A stretch of DNA of 36,227 nucleotides from Clostridia bacterium (GTDB lineage Bacteria > Bacillota > Clostridia > Christensenellales > Aristaeellaceae), in NCBI GenBank assembly GCA_017412715.1, contig JAFPWU010000004.1:1-36227 (forward strand). Reading direction: 5' to 3'. The first letter of the stretch is position 1. Each line of letters starts with the position of its first letter. Positions 23,745-31,571 of the stretch are shown here, in pieces. Made by a program: the position numbers and the translations under genes. A model generated the notes under the pieces. The model ran no database searches, was not told where the DNA came from, and saw nothing but the letters and a program-made list of their open reading frames with translations.

Positions 23745-25226
23745 ATGAAGAAACTGATTTCCCTGATCCTCGTTCTGGCCCTTTGCGCGGGCCTGGTTAC
23801 CGTCACCGCGTCCGCGGATGACAAGCTGAAGATCGTTGTGATGGTCGACGGAACCGTGCTGGACCAGAACAACGGCCGCGACGCGATCGAAGCCCGCTGG
23901 GAAGAGCTGCATCCCGAATACGATCTGGAATTCGTGCAGCCCGACCACAGCGCCTATTACGATGTCATGCAGCAGCGCATCTCTTCTGGCGACTGGCCCG
24001 ATGTGCTGATCCTCAGCTCCACCTACTACGCGGAGTACGCGGCTGCCGGCGTCCTGTGGGATATGACCGAAGCCTGGGAGAACAGCAAGACCAAGAATTC
24101 CGGCCGCTTCACCGGCGATAACGTGTTCGAAGGCCTGAAGATCGACGGCAAGCTGTACGGCTTTGCTCCCACCCGCGGCAACGGCTGCGTCACCTATGTG
24201 AAAAAGGCCTGGATGGATGCCTGCGGCATCACCGAGGCTCCCACCACCTATGAAGCCTACATCGACATGCTGAAGGCTTTCCGCGACAAGTACGGCACCT
24301 ATGCCGTGGCCGCGGCCGGCTTTGTGGGCACGGAAGCTCCCTATGTCAACTATCTGCCCGAGTTCTATCAGGACGCCTATCCCTTCTTCGTACAGCAGGA
24401 AGACGGCACCTGGGTGGACGGCTTCACCCAGGACAGCATGAAGGCCGCTCTGCAGCGGATTCAGGACGCCGTGGCGGATGGCCTGATCGACAAGGAAACC
24501 CTGACCAACAAGACCTCCGACGCCCGGAACAAGTTCTATGACGACAAGTTCGGCGTGTTCACCTACTGGGCGGGCACCTGGGCCACCAACCTGAAGACCA
24601 ACCTGGAAGCCAACGGCAAGGACGGCGAACTGGTCGCCCTGAAGCCCCTGGAAGGCAATCCGCTGTACTATGACCGGGTTCCTCCGGTATGGTGCATTAC
24701 CGCCAAGTGCGCGCATCCCCAGGAAGTCTTTGACGGCTTCATCGACACCATGCTGGACGGCGGCGACACCCAGATGCTGTGGGAATACGGCGCTGAAGGC
24801 ACCCACTGGACCCGCGAAGCCGGCACCGTGCTGGCGGGCACCGAGAAGGAAGCCACCTATGAAGCTGGCCAGTTCCATATGCTGGAGAACCTGGAAAAGG
24901 CCGGCACCCTGTACACCAAGAATCATATCGATCCCATGCTGGCCCTGGCGGGCTTCGAAGAAGGCTACGATGATCCCAGAAGCGTTGAACCTGAAGCCCT
25001 GGCGGCCGCTGAGCTGTTCAACAACAACTCCCGTCTGGCGTCCATCGTGCCTGTGACCGACGTGCTGAGCGAGCTGAACGGCGAGCTGACCACCATCAAG
25101 AACGAGATCATCGCGGACATCGCGCTGGGCAACATGAGCGTGGAGGAAGGCTATCAGAAGTTCGCCGATGAAGGCGCTCTGGATATGTCCAATGAAATCG
25201 TCGAGAGCCTGAACGCACTGAACTAA
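23745..25226 (+). CDS. Oligosaccharide ABC transporter binding protein, Lpl/YtcQ-type (493 aa)
   Basis: Extracellular solute-binding protein, family 1. The signal peptide is about 1-24 (MKKLISLILVLALCAGLVTV, then TASA) with SPase-I-like cleavage; the Cys at 14 is not in a good lipobox. The mature region shows the YtcQ/LplA pattern (IVVMVDGTVLDQNNGRDAIE; RISSGDWPDVLILSS; YGFAPTRGNGCVTYVKKAWM). Length of about 490 is usual for these oligosaccharide binders. Codon use is strongly biased to GGC, ACC and AAG relative to neighbours, suggesting high expression. It starts at 23745 behind GGAGGGGG. An intra-operon hairpin follows, then two permeases. No ATPase gene is adjacent; such systems commonly share an MsmX-like ATPase encoded elsewhere (known). 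Confidence 0.92.
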   Translation: MKKLISLILVLALCAGLVTVTASADDKLKIVVMVDGTVLDQNNGRDAIEARWEELHPEYDLEFVQPDHSAYYDVMQQRISSGDWPDVLILSSTYYAEYAAAGVLWDMTEAWENSKTKNSGRFTGDNVFEGLKIDGKLYGFAPTRGNGCVTYVKKAWMDACGITEAPTTYEAYIDMLKAFRDKYGTYAVAAAGFVGTEAPYVNYLPEFYQDAYPFFVQQEDGTWVDGFTQDSMKAALQRIQDAVADGLIDKETLTNKTSDARNKFYDDKFGVFTYWAGTWATNLKTNLEANGKDGELVALKPLEGNPLYYDRVPPVWCITAKCAHPQEVFDGFIDTMLDGGDTQMLWEYGAEGTHWTREAGTVLAGTEKEATYEAGQFHMLENLEKAGTLYTKNHIDPMLALAGFEEGYDDPRSVEPEALAAAELFNNNSRLASIVPVTDVLSELNGELTTIKNEIIADIALGNMSVEEGYQKFADEGALDMSNEIVESLNALN

Positions 25227-25260
25227 GGTTAGACTCAATTACAGGGAAAGTTCCCTGAAA

Positions 25261-25296
25261 CAGGGGGGCGGCCTTATACTGCCGCCCCCTGCTTTT
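25261..25296 (+). terminator. Partial terminator after the binding-protein gene
   Basis: CAGGGGGGCGGC (25261-25272) and GCCGCCCCCTG (25281-25291) form a GC stem, followed by CTTTT. It lies between the binding protein and first permease, and should lower downstream expression. Confidence 0.75.
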
Positions 25297-25331
25297 CTCA
25301 GGGACGAAAAGAACAGATCATCCAAGAAAGG

Positions 25332-26294
25332 ATGGACTTTACCATGGCTTCGACAACATCCAACGGAACCATTCAGGTAAAGAAAAAGCCCCTGCTTCAG
25401 CGGATGCAGAAGTACTGGGGTTTCTACCTGATGTTTATTCCCGTGCTGGTTTTCGTGGCGGTCTTCCACTATGCCCCCATGTTCGGAATTCGCTATGCCT
25501 TCTATTCCTGGAAGATCATCGGCGATCCGGTCTGGGTCGGACTGGCGAACTTTGAAAAGCTGTTCAGGCAGAGCCAGTTTACTACCTCCTTCTGGAACAC
25601 CATCGTCTTCTCGGTGGTCAAGCTGCTGCTGAACACGGGAATGGCCGTAATCATCTCCCTGCTGCTGAACGAGATGATCAGCCTGAAATTCAAGAAGCTG
25701 AGCCAGACCATCATCTATCTGCCTCACTTCATGAGCTGGGTTGTGACGGCTTCCGTATTCTCCCTGCTGCTGTCCCCCTCTGAAAACGGCCTGGTGAATC
25801 AGCTGCTGATCAGGATGGGCCTCATCGACAAGGGAATCTACTACCTCGCCGACAAACAGCAGTGGCGCGTCTGGTACTACATCATTAACGTCTGGCGCGA
25901 GACCGGCTGGCAGACCATCATCTTCATGGCGACCCTGACCGGCATCGATCCGGGCATCTACGAAGCCGCCTCCATCGACGGCGCCGGCCGCTGGCAGAAG
26001 ATGTGGTACGTGACGTTCCCGGCTCTGGGCAACACGATCATTACCGTGCTGATCCTGAACCTGGCGAAGATCATGAACCTGTTCGAGAGCGTGTTCGTAC
26101 TGCAGAATGACTCCGTGCGCCGCGCCACCAACGTGCTGCAGACCTACGTGTACTATCAGACCTTCAACTCCGGCGCTTCCGCTGACTACGGATACACCAC
26201 GGCTGTGGGCCTGTTCAGGAGCCTGGTTGGTCTGGCTCTGATGCTGATCTGCAACTACGCGTCCAAGAAAGTCCGCGGACGCGGCATCGTGTAA
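25332..26294 (+). CDS. Oligosaccharide ABC permease, LplB/YteP-type (320 aa)
   Basis: Inner-membrane permease with six hydrophobic segments. It opens with a long cytoplasmic N-terminus, then YWGFYLMFIPVLVFVAVFHY. The EAA loop reads YEAASIDGAGRWQKMWYVTFP, matching the binding-protein-dependent permease signature that contacts the ATPase. APMFGIRYAFYSWKI is typical of LplB. Two ATG codons, 25332 and 25344, are possible; the nearby AAAGG does not decide between them. It works with the permease at 26311-27225 and the binding protein upstream. The probable cargo is pectin- or xylan-derived oligosaccharides, from context only. Confidence 0.93.
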   Translation: MDFTMASTTSNGTIQVKKKPLLQRMQKYWGFYLMFIPVLVFVAVFHYAPMFGIRYAFYSWKIIGDPVWVGLANFEKLFRQSQFTTSFWNTIVFSVVKLLLNTGMAVIISLLLNEMISLKFKKLSQTIIYLPHFMSWVVTASVFSLLLSPSENGLVNQLLIRMGLIDKGIYYLADKQQWRVWYYIINVWRETGWQTIIFMATLTGIDPGIYEAASIDGAGRWQKMWYVTFPALGNTIITVLILNLAKIMNLFESVFVLQNDSVRRATNVLQTYVYYQTFNSGASADYGYTTAVGLFRSLVGLALMLICNYASKKVRGRGIV

Positions 26295-26310
26295 GGAAGG
26301 GGGCGAGCAT

Positions 26311-27225
26311 ATGGCAAAGAACGAGAATCTCGGAAAATTCGTTACCCCCGCCGGACTGGAAGTCCCGCCGCCTCCCCATTTTAACAAGCCGAAGAGCAAG
26401 TATACCGTCTTCAACTTTGTGAACGGGATCATCTTTGTGCTGGTGTGCCTGCTCATTCTGATTCCCATCTGGAAGGTGCTGATCGACAGCCTGGACCTGA
26501 CCACGGGCTACGGCATGAAGCTGCTGCCCACCCAGTTCGGTCTGGACGGCTATCTGTCCATCTTCACGAACCAGAGCCTGTTGCAGCCCCTGTGGGTCAG
26601 CATTTATACCACCGTGGCCGGTACCTTCATCGGCCTGCTGCTGTCCACCATGGGCGCCTATGTGCTGATCCAGTGGGATATGCCTGGACGGACCTTCTTC
26701 GCGAACCTGCTGCTGTTCACGATGATCTTCTCCGGCGGTATGATCCCCAGCTACCTGGTCATGCGCGCTGTGGGTCTGACTGATAACCCCCTGGGGCCGA
26801 TCCTGCTGCCCGCCATCAACGTGTACAACCTGGTGCTGATGCGGAACTTCTTCGAGGGAATCCCGAAGAGCCTGTTTGAGAGCGCGGATCTGGACGGATG
26901 CACGCCCATGGGCATGTTCTGGCGGATCGCGCTGCCGCTGTCCAAGGCGGCGCTGGCCTCCATCGGACTGATGTTCGCGGTGGCCTACTGGAATGATTAC
27001 ACCAATTTCAAGCTCTATATTACCAACCGGAATCTGTACAACTTCCAGATGAAGCTTCGGGACATGATGCAGTCTTCCGACCTTCCGGAAGCCGTGGGCA
27101 GCGCGACGGAGAATACCATCCGCAATGCCTGCATTATTACCGCAATTCTACCGTTCATGGTGCTGTATCCCTTCCTGCAGAAATACTTCGTGAAGGGCAT
27201 CAACATCGGCGCGGTCAAGGAGTAA
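26311..27225 (+). CDS. Oligosaccharide ABC permease, LplC/YtcP-type (304 aa)
   Basis: Second membrane subunit of the Lpl-type importer, with six hydrophobic segments. Family marks are VFNFVNGIIFVLVCLLILIP, a mid-protein FSGGMIPSYLVMRAVGL, the EAA-loop ESADLDGCTPMGMFWRIALP and the C-terminal FLQKYFVKGINIGAVKE, a usual ending for LplC/YtcP. AGGGGGCG lies before the ATG, 16 bases after the first permease. A strong terminator follows, so the transporter unit ends here and the two glycosidases are expressed separately. Confidence 0.94.
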   Translation: MAKNENLGKFVTPAGLEVPPPPHFNKPKSKYTVFNFVNGIIFVLVCLLILIPIWKVLIDSLDLTTGYGMKLLPTQFGLDGYLSIFTNQSLLQPLWVSIYTTVAGTFIGLLLSTMGAYVLIQWDMPGRTFFANLLLFTMIFSGGMIPSYLVMRAVGLTDNPLGPILLPAINVYNLVLMRNFFEGIPKSLFESADLDGCTPMGMFWRIALPLSKAALASIGLMFAVAYWNDYTNFKLYITNRNLYNFQMKLRDMMQSSDLPEAVGSATENTIRNACIITAILPFMVLYPFLQKYFVKGINIGAVKE

Positions 27226-27246
27226 AACATCCGGGGTTACGCCGGG

Positions 27247-27284
27247 GGCGTAGCCGGAAAGACATTTCCGGCTGCGCCTTTTTT
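27247..27284 (+). terminator. Terminator of the oligosaccharide transporter operon
   Basis: GGCGTAGCCGGAAA (27247-27260) pairs with TTTCCGGCTGCGCC (27265-27278) around GACA, with one mismatch, and is followed by six T. Confidence 0.9.
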
Positions 27285-27326
27285 ACGGTCCGGAAGGATA
27301 TATAAATTAAACGAGAGGATGTCAGC

Positions 27327-28808
27327 ATGAAATACCGCAATCCGATTCTGATGGGAGACTATTCTGACCCGGATGTGATTCGCGTGGGGAAGAACTTTTA
27401 TATGATCTCCTCCTCCTTTACGTATCTGCCGGGAATCCCGGTGCTCCGCTCGGAGGATCTGGTTCACTGGGAGCTGATCGGCTACGCGGCGGAGCGGCTG
27501 CCCTTCGATCGGTACCGGAAGCCCGTTCACCGGTGCGGGACCTGGGCCCCGAGCATACGTTATCATCAGGGGACGTTCTACATCTATGTCTGCCTGCCGG
27601 ACGAAGGGCTGTTCGCGTATACGGCTGATGACCCGGCCGGACCCTGGGAGTGCCATTGGGTGAAGGACGTCAGCGGCTGGATCGATCCCTGCCCCCTTTT
27701 CGACGATGACGGAAGAACCTGGCTGGTCCACGGGTTTGCCGCCAGCCGATGCGGCATCAACAATCTGCTCTATGTGCATGAGATGTCCCCGGACGGACTG
27801 AAGGTGCTGGACAAGGGAGTACTGGTCTATAACGGAGCGGATCACGGAGACATTACCGTAGAGGGACCCAAGCTGTACAAGCGGGAAGGCACCTACTGGA
27901 TTCTGTGCCCAGCAGGAGGCGTAGCCACAGGGTATCAGCTGGCCATGCGATCGGACGCTGTGACAGGCCCGTATGAACCGAAAACCGTGCTGCGGCAGGG
28001 AAAGACGGAGATTAACGGCCCTCACCAGGGCGGCTGGTTTGACGATGGAGAGGGAAGAGACTGGTTCATCCATTTTCAGGATGTAGGAGTGTACGGACGG
28101 GTGCCCCATCTGCAGCCTGTGGACTGGAGCAGCGGCTGGCCCATCATGGGAAACGGGGGCGAGCCGGTTTCGGAGGGAGATACGGGACTTCCGGAACGGC
28201 CGGCCGGCCTGAAAACAACGGACCGTTTCGAAACGGGAATGGGACGGCAGTGGCAGTGGCAGGCCAATCCTGACCCGGCATGGATCAGGGAACTGAAGCC
28301 TGGAATCCGGCTCCAGGCCGCGCCGGCCCGCAGCATGTACGAGGCCGGACAGTTTCTCAGCCAGCTGATGCAGGCGTATAATTTTGACATGGAGGTCCTC
28401 TGGCGGCTGAATCTTCAGGACGGGGACGCCGCGGGCATCGGCATAATGGGCTATCCCTATCACTGTATGACGGTGGAAAACGGAAGGATCCGGATCCTTC
28501 GGGGCGAAATTACGGAATATGCCAGATTCATTCCGGAGACGGTTCGGGAGATTCCCCTGGCCGAGACGGAATGGACGGGAACCTGCCTGCGAATGCGGCT
28601 GCGGGTCCGGCAGGGGCGGATGAGCTTCGCCCTGGAGGACGGCAGCGGGACCTGGCGGGAGCTGGGGGAAAGCTATTCCATGGCTGCGGGTGGATGGACC
28701 TCGGCCCGCCCCGGCATTTTCTGTCTGAATCGGCGGGGCCAGTTTGGCGGCTGGGCGGACGCGGAATACGTGCTGTTCCGGGACGAAGAGGGAAATGAAA
28801 TGGCATGA
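27327..28808 (+). CDS. GH43 arabinofuranosidase / xylosidase (493 aa)
   Basis: Five-bladed beta-propeller hydrolase with a C-terminal beta-sandwich of about 200 residues. The catalytic triad is readable: base Asp14 (GDYSDPDVI), pKa modulator Asp120 (SGWIDPCPLFDDDG) and acid Glu179 (TVEGPKLY). NPILMGDYSDPDVIRVGKNF, WAPSIRYH and TEINGPHQGGW are family hallmarks. No signal peptide, so it acts on imported oligosaccharides. The exact linkage, alpha-L-arabinofuranoside or beta-xyloside, cannot be assigned by eye. The GH3 gene follows after 111 bases with no terminator, so the two are probably co-transcribed. It may remove side chains from arabinan, arabinoxylan or RG-I fragments. Confidence 0.92.
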   Translation: MKYRNPILMGDYSDPDVIRVGKNFYMISSSFTYLPGIPVLRSEDLVHWELIGYAAERLPFDRYRKPVHRCGTWAPSIRYHQGTFYIYVCLPDEGLFAYTADDPAGPWECHWVKDVSGWIDPCPLFDDDGRTWLVHGFAASRCGINNLLYVHEMSPDGLKVLDKGVLVYNGADHGDITVEGPKLYKREGTYWILCPAGGVATGYQLAMRSDAVTGPYEPKTVLRQGKTEINGPHQGGWFDDGEGRDWFIHFQDVGVYGRVPHLQPVDWSSGWPIMGNGGEPVSEGDTGLPERPAGLKTTDRFETGMGRQWQWQANPDPAWIRELKPGIRLQAAPARSMYEAGQFLSQLMQAYNFDMEVLWRLNLQDGDAAGIGIMGYPYHCMTVENGRIRILRGEITEYARFIPETVREIPLAETEWTGTCLRMRLRVRQGRMSFALEDGSGTWRELGESYSMAAGGWTSARPGIFCLNRRGQFGGWADAEYVLFRDEEGNEMA

Positions 28809-28919
28809 GGCGGGCGGCCGATGCAGCCGGCTGAGTCAGCGCCTTTCCCCGGGCTGAACCTGATCCGCCGGGAGCTGTCACGCGAGGGCCGGAAAAACAG
28901 AACAAAGGAGAAGAAGAGA

Positions 28920-31409
28920 ATGAAACTCAGACAGGGATTCAGCGGAACGCTCTCCGCGGAAATCAGCGAAAGGGAGCTGAGACATCTGGAAATTGCCCGG
29001 CGCACCGCGGGGGAAACGATGGTGCTTCTGGAGAATGACGGTGTGCTTCCCCTGAAGCCGGGGGAAAGGATCGCCCTGTATGGCGCGGGCGTTCGTCATC
29101 CGATTCTGGGAGGCACAGGTTCCGGATCCGTGAACTGCAGGCCGGGCGTCACCCTGGAGCAGGCGATCCGGGAGGCGGGGCTCCTGGTGACCAGCACCCG
29201 GTGGCTGGACGCGCTGGACGCTTCCTATGAGGAGGCCCGGAAGGTGTGGATGGACAGCATCTATGCCATGAGCATCCCGGGGGATTTTGACAGCTTCTAT
29301 ACCGCATATTCCTCCCATCCGCTTCCCGCGCCTGGGGGGGAGGAAATCCGCCGGGAAGCGGATACGGACACAGCCATCTATGTGATCAGCAGGGTATCCG
29401 GGGAAGGAGCGGACCGGCATCCCGCCGCCGGGGACTTCCTGCTGAGCCGGATTGAGGAAAAGCAGCTCCGGGAGGTCTGTGATGCCTATCCCCGGGTGAT
29501 CGTCGTGCTGAACGTGGGCGGAGTGTTGAGCCTGGAATGGATGGACGATCTGCCCGTCTCGGCATTGCTGCTGATGGGCCAGGCCGGCCAGGCCGGGGGC
29601 CTTGCGCTGGCGGATATTCTGACGGGCCGGGTGAATCCTTCCGCCCGGCTGGCGGAAACCTGGGGCGGGAGGTATGAAGACTATCCCTGCGCTGATACCT
29701 TCAGCCACATGAACGGAAACCTGCTGGAGGAAAAATACCGCGAGGATATCTATGTAGGATACAGGTGGTTCGACTCCTTTGAAATCCGGCCCAGATATCC
29801 CTTCGGGTACGGGCTGAGCTACACTTCCTTCCGGACGGAGGCCGCGGGCGTTTCCCTGGCCGGATCCGCCCTTCAGGTTCGGGTCCGGGTCGCCAATGAA
29901 GGACACCTGGCCGGGAAGGAGACGGTTTTCCTGTTCGCGGCCTGTCCTGAGGGGCTACGCAAAAAGGAAAGGAAACGCCTAATCGCCTTCGGAAAGACCG
30001 GTCTGCTCCAGCCGGGAGAGGAAAAGGAGCTGGTTCTGTGGGCGGAAATCAGCCAGCTGGCTTCCTGGCATACAGGAAAGTCGGCCTGGATGATGGATGC
30101 GGGCAGCTATGCGCTGCTGATCGGAAAGGACGCGGAGCATGTTGCTCCCGCGGGGGAACTGACGCTGAAACGGGCGCACTTCGGCCCCCGCATGCAGTCC
30201 ATCTGCCCCCTGCATGATGCCCTGCCTCTGATGGAACCGGGGGAGGAGGCCCGGGAGCGGTGGCGGAAAGCCCTGAGGGATATGACCTCGGGGAAGGATC
30301 TGCCTGTCCTGGAAATGGACGGGGCAGCGGAAGAGGCCCTGAGGGGCCTGTCCACGCCTGAGGCAAGCCCGGCGGCGTACAGCCCCGTGACGGAGAAACT
30401 GACACTGGAGGAGAAAGCCTGCCTGGTCTGCGGAAGGCCCCGGGCCGGGAAGGCATCCATCATCGGATCCGCGGCTATCCATGTACCGGGAGCGGCGGCT
30501 GAAACCACCTCCCTGCTGGAGAAAAAGGGGGTACCGCCCACCGTGCTGGCGGACGGACCGGCGGGCTTGCGGCTGAATCAGCGGTATGAGGAGATGCCGG
30601 ATCATTCCATTCCGCTGCCTACCCCTTACGAGGGACTGGAGAATCGTTTTTTCGGGAAACAGTTCAATCATGAGGGCGCCATCAGCCATTATCAGTTCTG
30701 CACGGCCATTCCCGTGGGCATGAACCTGGCCCAGAGCTTTAATCCGGAGCTGGTCGCGGAGATCGGCGCCGTGATCGGAAGGGAAATGGAGGAATTCGGA
30801 ATCACCTGGTGGCTGGCTCCGGGAATGAATATCAAACGAAATCCTCTGTGCGGAAGAAATTTTGAATACTATTCGGAGGATCCGCTGGTTTCCGGACGGA
30901 TCGCGGCGGCCCTGACCCGCGGGGTTCAGAAAACGCCCGGCGCGGCCGTCACCATCAAGCATTTCGCCTGCAATAACCAGGAGGATAACCGGCGGGGGGT
31001 CAGTAGCATTGTATCGGAGAGGGCCCTGCGGGAAATCTATCTCAAGGGATTTGAAATCGCCGTGCGGGAGGCACAGCCCTGGGCGATCATGACCTCCTAT
31101 AACAAGGTGAACGGGGAGCACACAGCCAACAGCCATGACCTCTGCACGACTGCAGCCCGGGAGCAGTGGGGATTCCGGGGCATAATCATGACGGACTGGA
31201 CGACCACCAACCGGGAAGGAGGATCCTCCGCCGCAAAATGCATCGCCGCCGGAAACGATCTGGTGATGCCGGGAACGGAAAGCGATATTATGGAGATTGT
31301 CGGGGCCGTCCGGGAGACGGGGGATCTTTCCCTGCCGGAGAAGGACCTGGACGCCTGCTGCCATCGGATTCTGAGCGCCATTGACTGCCTTGCCGAACCG
31401 GAAAAGTAA
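28920..31409 (+). CDS. GH3 glycosidase with permuted domain order (829 aa)
   Basis: Beta-glucosidase/xylosidase family, but the usual order is reversed. The GH3 C-terminal alpha/beta-sandwich comes first (about 25-300: MVLLENDGVLPLKPGE, GGTGSGSVN, candidate acid/base Glu162 in SGEGADR). A fibronectin-III-like domain (about 300-420; YPFGYGLSYTSF marks its start) is next. The TIM-barrel N-domain is last (about 500-829: LADGPAGLR, APGMNIKRNPLCGRNFEYYS, TIKHFACNNQE). The nucleophile is Asp759 in GIIMTDW. Such inverted GH3 proteins are known from Butyrivibrio and Ruminococcus. The start is the ATG at 28920 behind AAAGGAG. No signal peptide. The substrate is uncertain: a beta-glucoside or beta-xyloside. 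Confidence 0.93.
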   Translation: MKLRQGFSGTLSAEISERELRHLEIARRTAGETMVLLENDGVLPLKPGERIALYGAGVRHPILGGTGSGSVNCRPGVTLEQAIREAGLLVTSTRWLDALDASYEEARKVWMDSIYAMSIPGDFDSFYTAYSSHPLPAPGGEEIRREADTDTAIYVISRVSGEGADRHPAAGDFLLSRIEEKQLREVCDAYPRVIVVLNVGGVLSLEWMDDLPVSALLLMGQAGQAGGLALADILTGRVNPSARLAETWGGRYEDYPCADTFSHMNGNLLEEKYREDIYVGYRWFDSFEIRPRYPFGYGLSYTSFRTEAAGVSLAGSALQVRVRVANEGHLAGKETVFLFAACPEGLRKKERKRLIAFGKTGLLQPGEEKELVLWAEISQLASWHTGKSAWMMDAGSYALLIGKDAEHVAPAGELTLKRAHFGPRMQSICPLHDALPLMEPGEEARERWRKALRDMTSGKDLPVLEMDGAAEEALRGLSTPEASPAAYSPVTEKLTLEEKACLVCGRPRAGKASIIGSAAIHVPGAAAETTSLLEKKGVPPTVLADGPAGLRLNQRYEEMPDHSIPLPTPYEGLENRFFGKQFNHEGAISHYQFCTAIPVGMNLAQSFNPELVAEIGAVIGREMEEFGITWWLAPGMNIKRNPLCGRNFEYYSEDPLVSGRIAAALTRGVQKTPGAAVTIKHFACNNQEDNRRGVSSIVSERALREIYLKGFEIAVREAQPWAIMTSYNKVNGEHTANSHDLCTTAAREQWGFRGIIMTDWTTTNREGGSSAAKCIAAGNDLVMPGTESDIMEIVGAVRETGDLSLPEKDLDACCHRILSAIDCLAEPEK

Positions 31410-31447
31410 ATGAAGACAGGATTTCCCTTTTACGGCGAAAATCCTGA

Positions 31448-31491
31448 AAAAACGCTGAGCAAAGGCCTGAAAAGCCCTGCTCAGCGTTTTT
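31448..31491 (+). terminator. Bidirectional terminator between GH3 and pyrophosphatase genes
   Basis: AAAAACGCTGAGCA (31448-31461) and TGCTCAGCGTTTTT (31478-31491) are perfect 14-base arms. The A and T runs at the edges allow use on both strands, and the flanking genes converge. Confidence 0.88.
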
Positions 31492-31571
31492 GCTGAAAAT
31501 AATTTCGATGACGGATGCCGCAGACGGCAGGAATGAATGGCCCTTGTCGGCAAAAGAAACGGTGCCTCTGC

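Noticed and set aside
23658-25238. Minus-strand open frame opposite the Lpl-type binding protein
   Set aside because: Its length follows from the strong GGC/ACC codon bias of the sense gene; the translation has no recognisable domain.
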